Shown one piece after another: positions 51,471 to 59,746 of a stretch of DNA of 64,000 nt. The notes under the pieces are model-generated. The model did not search any database and had not been told where the DNA came from. It was given only the letters and a program-made list of their open reading frames with translations. How positions within the stretch are numbered: position 1 is the stretch's first letter; each line of letters begins with the position of its first letter. Source of the DNA: Flavisolibacter amylovorans (lineage in GTDB: Bacteria > Bacteroidota > Bacteroidia > Chitinophagales > Chitinophagaceae); the NCBI RefSeq assembly GCF_039541815.1, contig NZ_BAABGY010000001.1:500686-564685 (forward strand), written 5' to 3'. The position numbers were made by a program, and so were the translations under genes.

Positions 51471-52082
51471 ATGAAGATTTTTTGCGTAGGCCGGAATTAT
51501 GCCGAGCATGCCAAGGAGCTGGGCAACGCCGTTCCCGAGGAACCGGTGATCTTTATGAAGCCCAAGAATGCGCTCCTTCAGGCCCATATGCCATTTTACT
51601 ACCCGGAGTTCACCAATGAGCTCCACTACGAGTGCGAGCTCGTGCTCCGCGTATGCAAGAACGGGAAGTACGTGCAGGCGCCCCAGGCGGGCAAATATTA
51701 CGACGCCCTCACCCTCGGGATCGACTTCACCGCCCGCGACCTGCAGAACGACCTGAAGAAGAAAGGCCTGCCCTGGGAGAAGGCCAAGGCCTGGGACAAT
51801 TCGGCCGTGGCCGGCAAGTGGGTGCCGTTTGCAGACATCAAGGACCGCAAGAACATCGACTTCTCGTTCCGGAAGAACGGCCACGTGGTGCAGCAGGGCA
51901 ACTCCCGCGACATGATCCATTCCTTCGACGCCATCGTAAGTCATATCTCGCAGTACTTCTCCATCAACATCGGCGACCTCATTTACACCGGTACCCCGGC
52001 GGGAGTCGGCGAAGTGGTCGTTGGCGACGAGCTCGAGGCCTTCCTCGGCGAACAAAGCCTGCTGAAGCTGGAGGTCAAGTAG
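51471..52082 (+). CDS. fumarylacetoacetate hydrolase (FAH) family protein
   Basis: The 203 residues match the short FAH-family form (YcgM/FAHD1-like): MKIFCVGRNYAEHAKELGN, EPVIFMKPKNALL, ELHYECELVLRVCKNGKYV (two metal-binding Glu residues in E-x-E), ALTLGIDFTARDLQND and DLIYTGTPAGVGEVVVGD. Members act on acylpyruvates or decarboxylate oxaloacetate; the substrate here is not readable. The upstream frame from 51419 belongs to another reading frame. Confidence 0.92.
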   Translation: MKIFCVGRNYAEHAKELGNAVPEEPVIFMKPKNALLQAHMPFYYPEFTNELHYECELVLRVCKNGKYVQAPQAGKYYDALTLGIDFTARDLQNDLKKKGLPWEKAKAWDNSAVAGKWVPFADIKDRKNIDFSFRKNGHVVQQGNSRDMIHSFDAIVSHISQYFSINIGDLIYTGTPAGVGEVVVGDELEAFLGEQSLLKLEVK

Positions 52083-52117
52083 ACCAGCAGAACAAGGAAT
52101 TTTCGAATAGCGAAGTG

Positions 52118-52146
52118 ACGGAGGAACCAAGGTTCCTCCGTTTTTT
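52118..52146 (+). terminator. terminator after the FAH gene
   Basis: ACGGAGGAACC-AA-GGTTCCTCCGT and six Ts. Confidence 0.9.
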
Positions 52147-52162
52147 GTCGCTCCGGTTCGAT

Positions 52163-52197
52163 GTTCCTTGTTCCTTGTTCCTTGTTCAATTGTTCCG
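52163..52197. repeat. TTCCTTG 7-base period repeat
   Basis: GTTCCTT three times then GTTCAATTGTTCC; complementary in motif to the AAGGAAC array at 35869-35925 and to AACAAGGAA at 52091. Confidence 0.7.
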
Positions 52198-52216
52198 TCC
52201 CGTAGGGCGTCGGCTT

Positions 52217-52224
52217 TATCTTTG
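52217..52224 (+). promoter_or_regulatory. -7 promoter box of the E1 gene
   Basis: TATCTTTG, 7 bases before the ATG. Confidence 0.6.
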
Positions 52225-52231
52225 CGCCCGT

Positions 52232-54292
52232 ATGGATCACGATCTCTTGCTATCCGCCTACCGCCAGATGTTCCGCGTGCTGAAAATGGCCGAGACTTAC
52301 GAAGCCAACCGACCCATCACCAAGTACGTACACTCCACGTCCCGCGGCCACGAGGCCATACAGCTCGCCACGGCCATGCAGCTGCTGCCCTGCGACTGGG
52401 TAAGTCCTTACTATCGCGACGAAAGCCTGCTGCTCGGAATGGGCTGGACGCCCTACGAGCTCATGCTGCAGCTCCTTACGAAAGGCGACGATCCGTTCAC
52501 CGGTGGCCGCTCCTACTATGCGCATCCCAACAGCCGCGCCGCAGGCAAGCCGAAGATCATTCACCAGAGCTCCGCCACCGGCATGCAGGCGATCCCCACC
52601 ACCGGCGTGGCCCAGGGCATCCATTACCTTGAGGCAATTAACCATGACGGACTGGAGCGCGGCCCCGAAGGCGAGCTGCCCGTGGTGATCTGCTCCCTCG
52701 GCGATGCGTCAGTTACGGAAGGGGAGGTGAGCGAGGCACTGCAGTTTGCGGTGCTGAAGGGTCTGCCCATCATCTACCTCGTGCAGGACAACGAATGGGG
52801 CATCTCCGTAACGGCCGAGGAAGGCCGGGCCATGGATGCCTACGAATATGCCGCCGGCTTCAAAGGACTTAACCGCGTGCGCATCGATGGCACTGACTTC
52901 GAGGCCTCGTATGAAACAATGCGTAAGGTAATCAGCCACGTGCGCGCGCAGCGCAAGCCCTGGCTCGTGCACGCAAAGACCTGCCTGCTCAACCACCATA
53001 CCTCCGGGGTGCGCAAGGAATTTTACCGCAGCGAGGACGACCTCGCCAAGCATGCCTGCACCGACCCACTGGTACTCCTGCGCCAGAAGCTGGCCGGCAC
53101 CGTGGACCCGGCGCAACTGACGCGTATCGAACAGGAAGTGACGACAGAGGTAGCCAGTGCCTTTGAGCGGGCGGTTGCGGCCCCCGAGCCGTCGGCCGCC
53201 ACGGTGCAGGATCATGTGTTTGCGCCGACGCCTATCACCGAAGAGAAAGGGGAGCGGACACCGGCCGGGAAAGACAAGGTCATCCTGGTGGACGCTGCCC
53301 TCTTCGCGATCCGCGAGCTCATGGCACAGCACCCCGAGTGCCTGATCTACGGCCAGGATGTGGGCAAGCGCCTCGGCGGCGTGTTCCGCGAGGCGGCTAC
53401 CCTCGGCGAGCAGTTCGGTGATCACCGCGTGTTCAACACGGCCATCCAGGAAGCCTACATCATCGGCTCCACCGTGGGCATGAGCGCCGTAGGCCTGAAG
53501 CCGATCGTGGAAGTACAATTCGCTGATTATATCTACCCCGGCTTCAACCAGCTCGTGACGGAGATCTCGAAAAGCTGCTACCTCTCCTGCGGCAAGTTTC
53601 CTGTCGCGAGCATCATCCGGGTACCCATCGGCGCCTACGGCGGCGGCGGACCCTACCACAGCGGCTCTGTGGAGTCGACGCTGCTCACCATCAAGGGCAT
53701 TAAGATCGCATATCCCTCCAACGCTGCCGATATGAAAGGCCTGATGAAGGCGGCCTATTACGATCCCAATCCTGTGGTGATGCTCGAGCACAAGGGCTTG
53801 TACTGGAGCAAGGTGCCCGGTACCGAGGAGGCAAAGACGATCGAGCCCGCGGCCGATTACGTGCTGCCGTTCGGCAAGGGTGCCGTGGTACTGGCGGCGA
53901 GCGATGAGGCGGTGGCCAACGGGGAAAGTGCCTGCGTCATCACCTATGGCATGGGCGTATACTGGGCAAAGGCTGCTTCGAAAAGCCTGGCGGGACGTGT
54001 CGAGATCATCGACCTGCGCACGCTCTTCCCACTCGATGAGGAGTTGATTTATCGAACCGTGAAGAAGCATGGAAAGTGCCTCGTGCTTACCGAGGAGCAG
54101 CAGAATAATTCATTTGCCGAAGCGCTGGCCGGGCGTATCTCGAAGGCCTGCTTCCGCTCCCTCGACGCACCCGTAGAAGTACTGGGCGCGCTCAACCTGC
54201 CGGCCGTGCCGCTCAATATGGGCCTCGAGGCGGCGATGCTCCCGAACGCGCAAAAAGTGACCGAGCGTCTCGAAGCGCTGTTAGGGTATTAA
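52232..54292 (+). CDS. fused alpha/beta E1 subunit of a 2-oxoacid dehydrogenase
   Basis: The 686 residues join both halves of a thiamine-diphosphate E1 enzyme. Residues about 1-330 are the alpha part, with SRGHEAIQLATAMQ, YYRDESLLLGMG and the TPP/Mg motif GDASVTEGEV ... QDNEWGIS. Residues about 345-686 are the beta part, with LIYGQDVGKRLGGVF, VFNTAIQEAYIIGSTVGMSA, VEVQFADYIYPGFNQL, RVPIGAYGGGGPYHSGSVE and a C-terminal transketolase domain. It resembles branched-chain 2-oxoacid dehydrogenases, but pyruvate cannot be excluded. No E2 or E3 gene is nearby. The ATG at 52232 is fixed by the promoter box. Confidence 0.92.
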   Translation: MDHDLLLSAYRQMFRVLKMAETYEANRPITKYVHSTSRGHEAIQLATAMQLLPCDWVSPYYRDESLLLGMGWTPYELMLQLLTKGDDPFTGGRSYYAHPNSRAAGKPKIIHQSSATGMQAIPTTGVAQGIHYLEAINHDGLERGPEGELPVVICSLGDASVTEGEVSEALQFAVLKGLPIIYLVQDNEWGISVTAEEGRAMDAYEYAAGFKGLNRVRIDGTDFEASYETMRKVISHVRAQRKPWLVHAKTCLLNHHTSGVRKEFYRSEDDLAKHACTDPLVLLRQKLAGTVDPAQLTRIEQEVTTEVASAFERAVAAPEPSAATVQDHVFAPTPITEEKGERTPAGKDKVILVDAALFAIRELMAQHPECLIYGQDVGKRLGGVFREAATLGEQFGDHRVFNTAIQEAYIIGSTVGMSAVGLKPIVEVQFADYIYPGFNQLVTEISKSCYLSCGKFPVASIIRVPIGAYGGGGPYHSGSVESTLLTIKGIKIAYPSNAADMKGLMKAAYYDPNPVVMLEHKGLYWSKVPGTEEAKTIEPAADYVLPFGKGAVVLAASDEAVANGESACVITYGMGVYWAKAASKSLAGRVEIIDLRTLFPLDEELIYRTVKKHGKCLVLTEEQQNNSFAEALAGRISKACFRSLDAPVEVLGALNLPAVPLNMGLEAAMLPNAQKVTERLEALLGY

Positions 54293-54309
54293 CGAGCAAA
54301 GTCAATCAT

Positions 54310-54344
54310 AAAAAAAGAGACGCACCCGGTGCGTCTCTTTTTTT
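54310..54344. terminator. bidirectional terminator between convergent genes
   Basis: AAAAAAAGAGACGCACC and GGTGCGTCTCTTTTTTT form a perfect long stem. Confidence 0.92.
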
Positions 54345-55095
54345 ATGAACCGGCCGCCGGCCACAGCCGGTGCGTGCCGCTGTCGGAGCGCACCGGCAGG
54401 GTGTCGGGAAGGGGCGGCGGGGCTATGGGTTCCCGGATGTCGACGGGCGGCTGCGGGCCTTTTTCTGCCGGTGGGTATACGACCCTTCTTTTCCGGCGCC
54501 CGCTGCGCGGATCGATCCGGTACTCCACGTACCGGGGTACGCCTTGAGCAAAGCGCACCGGGCCGGTGAGATACCAGTACCACTGCCCGCTGGCGGCATC
54601 GCGGCAATCATACACCACCTGGTAAGCTCCGAGCTTATGCTTACTGCGGAAGCTGAAGACTTCCTTGGTCCCGAAGCGCAGGCGGCCCCTGAGGAGGTCG
54701 CGCCAGGCGCGCAGCGCCGCCTGTGGTGCCGGCTGGCCGGCGCGCGGCGGCAGGAGGCGGCCAAGGCTGTCGGTGCGGATCGTCAAGGTCCCGATGGGTA
54801 CCGTATCCCTTCCTTCAACGCTGGTCACGATGTAGGAGAGCTGGTAGGCCACTACGGTCATCCCCGGGTCGCCGGCAGCGTCGAGGGGCTGATAACTGTA
54901 CTCCGCCAGCTGGCGATAGCTCGCGTCCCGGTAGAGGCGGAAATGGCGGCGGAAGGTTTTGGTGCCCAGTTGTGCCTCCAGCATGCGGGCCGTATGCCGA
55001 AGAACGCGCTCCGTGGCGGCACGGTGCGCCGGCTGGGCCGCGGCTGCAGCAGGCAGGCACAGAAGCAGGAACAGGAGTGGTCGTAGAACGGGCAT
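54343..55095 (-). CDS. secreted protein of unknown function
   Basis: A signal peptide (MPVLRPLLFLLLCLPAAAAA) precedes about 165 residues with regular strands (HFRLYRDASYRQLAEYSYQP, VAYQLSYIVTSVEGRDTVPI, YQVVYDCRDAASGQWYWYLT) and a basic, Pro-rich tail of 60 residues (RRKRRVVYPPAEKGPQPPVD). No known family. The tail runs into the terminator stem, so the last residues are not under strong constraint. Confidence 0.7.
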   Translation of the reverse strand: MPVLRPLLFLLLCLPAAAAAQPAHRAATERVLRHTARMLEAQLGTKTFRRHFRLYRDASYRQLAEYSYQPLDAAGDPGMTVVAYQLSYIVTSVEGRDTVPIGTLTIRTDSLGRLLPPRAGQPAPQAALRAWRDLLRGRLRFGTKEVFSFRSKHKLGAYQVVYDCRDAASGQWYWYLTGPVRFAQGVPRYVEYRIDPRSGRRKRRVVYPPAEKGPQPPVDIREPIAPPPLPDTLPVRSDSGTHRLWPAAGS

Positions 55096-55148
55096 CAGGG
55101 ACTGGGATGCGCGGCCGGGGCGCTTTTCACACCGCGTGGGTAGCCTCT

Positions 55149-55799
55149 TTAATCCACCAGGTTGTTCTTCACGGCGAAGAACACGAGTCCGGCGGTGTTC
55201 TTGGAGCCGAAACGCTCCATGAGTCGGTCTTTGATGGCTTCTACGGTGCGGTTGGAGATGTCCATCTTCTGCGCGATCTCCGTGGCGGTAAATTCCATGC
55301 AGATGTATTTGAGGACGTCCTTCTCGCGGTCGTTGAGCACGATCTCGGTGGCGAGGGAGGGCGCGCCCTTCTGCCGGGAGTGCGACTTCTTGAGCAGGAT
55401 GCGGTTGACGAAGTTGTTGAGGTAATAGCCCTTCTCCATCACGTCGATGATGGCCTTGCGGATCTCCTGGGGCTCGGCGTTCTTGAGCAGGTAGCCCTGG
55501 GCGCCGTTCTCCATCATGTGCGACACGAAGCGCTCGTCCTCGTACATCGACAGCACGATGATGCGGATGCCGGGGTAGGCCTTGGAAAGCTCCTTGGTGG
55601 TCTCGATGCCGTCTTTGATGGGCATGCGCAGGTCCATGAGCACGACGTCGGGCTGGGAGAGGGGTACGCCGGCGAGGAGCTCGGCGCCGTTCTCGGCTTC
55701 CTGCACGAATTTGATGTTGGTATAGGGGCGGAGCGAGAGCACGACGCCTTTGCGGAAGATCTTATGGTCGTCGGCGATAGCTACTTTGATGGTCGACAT
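55149..55799 (-). CDS. response regulator, NarL/LuxR type
   Basis: The receiver domain (residues 1-125) has acidic residues Asp10/Asp11, the phospho-acceptor Asp56 in VVLMDLRMP, and Lys in GYLLKNA. A LuxR-type helix-turn-helix follows (LNDREKDVLKYICMEFTATE, ISNRTVEAIKDRLMERFG). Phosphorylation by the adjoining kinase should alter DNA binding. It lies 23 bases after the kinase gene and forms an operon with it and probably with the membrane gene at 56679. Its targets are unknown. Confidence 0.94.
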   Translation of the reverse strand: MSTIKVAIADDHKIFRKGVVLSLRPYTNIKFVQEAENGAELLAGVPLSQPDVVLMDLRMPIKDGIETTKELSKAYPGIRIIVLSMYEDERFVSHMMENGAQGYLLKNAEPQEIRKAIIDVMEKGYYLNNFVNRILLKKSHSRQKGAPSLATEIVLNDREKDVLKYICMEFTATEIAQKMDISNRTVEAIKDRLMERFGSKNTAGLVFFAVKNNLVD

Positions 55800-55822
55800 A
55801 ATCGGGTGGCCTCGGCGCTAAA

Positions 55823-56668
55823 TTAGTATTTTTTCACATCTGTGTCGGGTGCTTCGTCGCGGGGCACCTCGAGGGTCACCTTGTAGTAGGTCTGGGAGGC
55901 GTCTTTTTCGAAGAGGATGCGGCCGTGGGCGACACGGAGGCGGCTCGAGATGTTCTTGAGGCCGAGGCCTGTTTTGCTCTTGTTGAGCCGCTCGAAGTCG
56001 GACTGCACGATGCCGCGCCCGTCGTGGTGTACGCGGAGCACGAAATGGTCGTGCTGCAGGTGCTGGGTGATGTGGATAAAGGAGGGTTTCGAATGCTTGA
56101 GTATGTTGTTTACGAGCTCCTGGAGGATGCGGAAAATGAGGAGCTCGGTTTCGGGCCGGAGGCGGTCGCGGTACTCATGGAAGCGCGAGGAGATGTTGAT
56201 AGCGCCGGAGCCGCCGATCTTCTGGGCGAGGTCGTTGATGGCGCTTTCGAGGCCGAAATTGCGCAGGGTAGGGGGCATCAGCTGGTGCGAGATGTTGCGG
56301 ATCAGCTGGATGGTATCGTCGAGGATCTGGCGGGCCTGGTAGATGCTCTGGAGCTGGGTGGCCTTGTCCTGGTTCACGAGGTTCTCATTGAGGTAGAGGC
56401 GGGCGGTGGCCAGCAGCGGGCCGGCGTCGTCGTGGAGGTCGGCCGCGATGCGGGAGCGTTCCTCTTCCTGGAGGCGTACGGAGGCGTTGAGGAGGAGTTT
56501 TTGTTGCTCTTGCTCCATGAGTTGGAGTTGAGATTGGTAGCGGATAACCTTTCGCTGATGGAAAACAACGAAAATGATTAGGCCAGCTACCAATAGCAGC
56601 ATCCCGAGCGTACCCAAGAGCAGTGCTGTTGATTCAGCTGATGGAGTATCAATTTGTAATAGGAACAT
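55823..56668 (-). CDS. sensor histidine kinase, HisKA_3 type
   Basis: One membrane segment (residues about 15-37) precedes a coiled linker and the HisKA_3 domain with phospho-accepting His79 in RSRIAADLHDDAGPLL. The HATPase part has the N-box ILQELVNNILKHSKP and the G-box GLGLKNISSRL. No ligand-binding sensor domain exists, so input may come from the polytopic membrane protein coded 10 bases upstream. That coupling is inferred from position only. Partner regulator: 55149-55799. Confidence 0.94.
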   Translation of the reverse strand: MFLLQIDTPSAESTALLLGTLGMLLLVAGLIIFVVFHQRKVIRYQSQLQLMEQEQQKLLLNASVRLQEEERSRIAADLHDDAGPLLATARLYLNENLVNQDKATQLQSIYQARQILDDTIQLIRNISHQLMPPTLRNFGLESAINDLAQKIGGSGAINISSRFHEYRDRLRPETELLIFRILQELVNNILKHSKPSFIHITQHLQHDHFVLRVHHDGRGIVQSDFERLNKSKTGLGLKNISSRLRVAHGRILFEKDASQTYYKVTLEVPRDEAPDTDVKKY

Positions 56669-56678
56669 TGGATAATTT

Positions 56679-57356
56679 CTAGAAGCTCAACTGATTTAGG
56701 CGTCCCACTTTTCCATTTCGCCGATTGTCAACAGCAACTAACATAGCCACGAGGAAAAAGCTACACTTAATCGTTGTGAAGATGTTCGTGAACATCCAAA
56801 AAATGTTGATTATGGATTTATCGACTTGGTTGGCGAAAATATAGCAGAAGAAAGAACCAGCGAGATAAAGCATAATCGCGCATGCGATCCAAAAGTGATA
56901 GCGATTGTAAATGAAACCGTCTGTCACCTTATCCATTTGCTCGAAAAGATACCAGAACGCCATTAATAATATTAGAATCGTTTCTACTCCAATAGGGATA
57001 GAATCTAATACACGGTACTTTCCAAAAATGCGGTAGAGACACCAAAATAGATAGAACCCGAAGCTAATGAGGTAAATACCTTTTTTAGCTTTGGTATTGG
57101 CAATAAACAAGAAAAAAAGAAATGCAAAAAGGCCGTATTCTAGTGCTGTAAATATTGAGTAAAGGTTTCGAATCTGGGATACAGGCACCCACAGCGATGT
57201 ATAATTAGTGACAAATTCACAAGCACAGTAGGCCGCTACGATCTTTAGAGGGAGCGAGTTACGAAGAGATTTATACTTCCAGAAAAAGAAAAGAATCGGA
57301 AGAAGCGAGATATAGATCGCAACATAAATAAAAAGGCTTTCTATAGCTTCGGTCAT
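56679..57356 (-). CDS. polytopic membrane protein C, AT-rich
   Basis: The 225 residues have about seven membrane segments (for example YVAIYISLLPILFFFW, YSIFTALEYGLFAFLFFLFI, GIYLISFGFYLFWCLYRIF, ETILILLMAFWYLF). No enzyme motif is visible. It ends 10 bases before the kinase gene and is preceded by an exact TATATTTG box only 4 bases before the ATG, so it probably heads a three-gene operon. The base composition is much poorer in GC than the flanks. It has a similar size and topology to proteins A and B upstream but weaker sequence likeness. Possible sensor or accessory for the kinase. Confidence 0.75.
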   Translation of the reverse strand: MTEAIESLFIYVAIYISLLPILFFFWKYKSLRNSLPLKIVAAYCACEFVTNYTSLWVPVSQIRNLYSIFTALEYGLFAFLFFLFIANTKAKKGIYLISFGFYLFWCLYRIFGKYRVLDSIPIGVETILILLMAFWYLFEQMDKVTDGFIYNRYHFWIACAIMLYLAGSFFCYIFANQVDKSIINIFWMFTNIFTTIKCSFFLVAMLVAVDNRRNGKVGRLNQLSF

Positions 57357-57360
57357 TGAC

Positions 57361-57368
57361 CAAATATA
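57361..57368 (-). promoter_or_regulatory. -7 promoter box of membrane gene C
   Basis: TATATTTG on the minus strand, 4 bases before the ATG. Confidence 0.5.
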
Positions 57369-57798
57369 GAAAACCTTTTAAATTTCGTAGAAGAGGAAGA
57401 AAGTTAGTTATTCTCCCACCATACAAGATCACCGATCGGGGGGATAGCGCGCGAGATTTTAGTTTTCATACCAGTAAGTTTTCGTTTTTAGGTAACGTAA
57501 AAATGTACTCGCAGAAACACTATCCGAATAGGTGTATCCTCTTAATGTAGGCCAGATTCGCGTAAAGAAGTAGTTTGGAAAAGGGTTTCGTGGGATTTCA
57601 CTCGTAAGGATACTTGGTCAGAAAGCGTAATAATCCGCATGTCGAATAGTAAAATTACTATCTACTTTATTAGTAAAACTCCGTTCATGCAGGTGATTTC
57701 GATTGAGGCGCGATCCAAAAATATTAATAGCTCCGAAAACGGAAACTAGGTAAGCTGATTCTGTCAAATTGGCATTTTCGGAAGGGGGCACCTAGTAT
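57369..57798. other. AT-rich spacer, no gene seen
   Basis: About 430 bases with no convincing reading frame. A plus-strand frame at 57356-57550 (64 codons) has no family likeness. The segment may be the decayed remains of further copies from this cluster. Confidence 0.5.
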
Positions 57799-58572
57799 TT
57801 AGTTGCTAGTTGGCATTTGGGCGTTTGTGAGGTCGAAAGCAATTAGTTTGTTTGGACCTTCGTCTATACTTGTGATATTATATTTCATTGTTAGAACAAC
57901 AACGATCATTATAATATAATGATAGCAATAAAGAAGGAACGACACTTTTGGATAATCCGTTAGGAGGAAAGCGGTGCATGGGTAGATAAGCAAGCTTGTG
58001 ATTACATAGCAGAAAAGACCCAAAATCGTCGGAAGTGTATAGGTGGAATGAATCGTTCTTTTATAACAAAAAAACACGAAGTATACAAAGCCGGGAAGAA
58101 GCAAAGCGTTTGTGATCCCGGCGAAAAGCTCGCCATTGAAAAGTATGGTTTGAAACGAGTTCGAACTCGTAATAAAATAAAACTGGATGGGCAGCAATAG
58201 CGCTACTACGGTTGTTCCGAAATTTCTCATTAATCGAATTTCTCGGTTATTCAGCGACAGGTTAATTATGGTATAGATTACATAGAATTCGATTATTTGG
58301 AACACTAATGTGATAGATTCGAACAGTTTGGTAATAGATTTAAATGAAATTTTTATTAGGTGAGCCTGCCTCAGAAAGGTAATAGGTTCCATATAGGAAA
58401 AAATAAATGCAGCGCAGGATAGATATGTGATGCATAGGCTTCTTAAGCGGTTCCGTTTTGGTGACCGAATAATTTTGAAAAGACAGAAAAGAATTGTAAT
58501 TAGTACAATTGGTCTTAGATAGAAAAAGAATGACCAATACTCTAAAATGTATTCTACTGCCCGTTTAATCAT
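57799..58572 (-). CDS. polytopic membrane protein B, AT-rich, paralogue of A
   Basis: About seven membrane segments in 257 residues. The pattern of conserved residues matches protein A: P-V ... L-x-C-L, then K..LRS..I.YL, later S..K.F...E..E.Y..Y.I.N, then R-x-M-R-N and finally YHY. The start at 58572 (MIKRAVEYILEYW) is an ATG; an in-frame TTG exists at 58590. Function unknown. It follows the regulator remnant at 58788-58821. Confidence 0.7.
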   Translation of the reverse strand: MIKRAVEYILEYWSFFFYLRPIVLITILFCLFKIIRSPKRNRLRSLCITYLSCAAFIFSYMEPITFLRQAHLIKISFKSITKLFESITLVFQIIEFYVIYTIINLSLNNREIRLMRNFGTTVVALLLPIQFYFITSSNSFQTILFNGELFAGITNALLLPGFVYFVFFCYKRTIHSTYTLPTILGLFCYVITSLLIYPCTAFLLTDYPKVSFLLYCYHYIIMIVVVLTMKYNITSIDEGPNKLIAFDLTNAQMPTSN

Positions 58573-58787
58573 GCAGATTCGTTTTATCAACTGTAAGCAC
58601 GTAATAGATAGTGATTCGAAGGCGAAACGAGACTATACAAATGTCGGTTGCTCAAAGCAAACTGTATATGTTGACCGCAACCATCGCTTACACTAGTTTC
58701 GGACGTAATTCTCATTGACCTTCCATACTATCACTGAATGCCGACCGTCAACCAAGCTAATACAAACTAATTTCTACGGCCCCATCA

Positions 58788-58821
58788 CCCCGTTATCACC
58801 CCATTCTTCAAGGCCAGCATC
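58788..58821 (-). pseudogene. remnant of the 3' end of a response regulator gene
   Basis: On the minus strand these bases match 33 of 34 bases of 59750-59783, the last codons of the regulator at 59747. They still read MLALKNGVITG and then a TGA stop. Codons before it do not continue the regulator. The rest of 58573-58905 has no gene. Confidence 0.75.
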
Positions 58822-58905
58822 CGAATGTTTAATGCACGATGAGGACATTAGAAATTCACGGAGAGCTGTTTATGATGGTCTCCAGTTGGCTGAGGCTTCA
58901 CTAAT

Positions 58906-59667
58906 TTACTTAAAGAGGATTACCGGTGGTTGTGTCTCAAACCCAATTCGATACATTTCCTTTTTACCAATGACCATTTTTGTAAATACTACACAGATAA
59001 AACAAACTAAAAGATAGTGATATGTATTAATCATTTCTCTGTAAATAGAGTCAAGTTCAAAGCTCCTTGAGAAAACTCCTGCTTCTAACGTAAGGATAAG
59101 AATTGAAATGAGAGAATACGAGAAAATTGCAACTGACGTCCAGTTGGTGATAATCTTGAAGATCGAAAGGTGATGTAGGATATAGACGTATGCACAAAAT
59201 CCGAGCATACTACCCACGCAGCTAACAAAAGACAGTACTTCGCTCCAAAACAAAATATGTCTTGCGAGACCTGTTTGATCTGAAATTGTTGTTGTAACGA
59301 ATGCTGCAATTAAATAAAGCACCAAGAAGACGTTTCGCATCCGTGTAAGAAGGGGATGTTTTATCTGATGATTAAATATTGCGTAGAAAGTGTATAATTC
59401 TACTAGTTCGAGATACATATTGCTGTAGTTAAAAAACTTAGCCATGGACGAGTTCCCACGTGTGTTCTGAGTCATCGCTACACAAGCGTTGGTAATTGCA
59501 AATACTCCAATAACCGCTGTTAAGTAAATTATTCCAACGGACCTTAGCTGATGTTTCTTGCATTTCGTGATTGTTAGGTATAGACAGATTAGTCCACATA
59601 CAATCACAGTTGGATGAAAGAACCAACTCATCCTCCAAAAGCGAATGAGTCTTTCAAAGACAGTCAT
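58906..59667 (-). CDS. polytopic membrane protein A, AT-rich
   Basis: The 253 residues have about seven membrane segments (TVIVCGLICLYLTI, SVGIIYLTAVIGVFAITNAC, NVFLVLYLIAAFVTTT, FVSCVGSMLGFCAYVYI, VAIFSYSLISILILTL, YHYLLVCFICVVF). No catalytic motif is seen. It lies 79 bases after the regulator at 59747, so it may be the last gene of that operon. A near-match box TATCTTTC stands about 26 bases before its ATG. It is a paralogue of B. Confidence 0.72.
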   Translation of the reverse strand: MTVFERLIRFWRMSWFFHPTVIVCGLICLYLTITKCKKHQLRSVGIIYLTAVIGVFAITNACVAMTQNTRGNSSMAKFFNYSNMYLELVELYTFYAIFNHQIKHPLLTRMRNVFLVLYLIAAFVTTTISDQTGLARHILFWSEVLSFVSCVGSMLGFCAYVYILHHLSIFKIITNWTSVAIFSYSLISILILTLEAGVFSRSFELDSIYREMINTYHYLLVCFICVVFTKMVIGKKEMYRIGFETQPPVILFK

Positions 59668-59746
59668 GTGAGTATCAATTTAACTAGAAAGATAATTGTG
59701 CACGCGAGTAGTAGCTCCAAGTTTACTAAAGCATTGCCAGCTCTTT

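Noticed and set aside
2281..52197. CRISPR array as an explanation for the short repeats
   Set aside because: Units are 7-10 bases, contiguous and degenerate, with no unique spacers and no cas genes.
57356..57550. Plus-strand frame of 64 codons in the AT-rich spacer
   Set aside because: Basic composition, no promoter and no likeness to any family; overlaps the promoter of membrane gene C.
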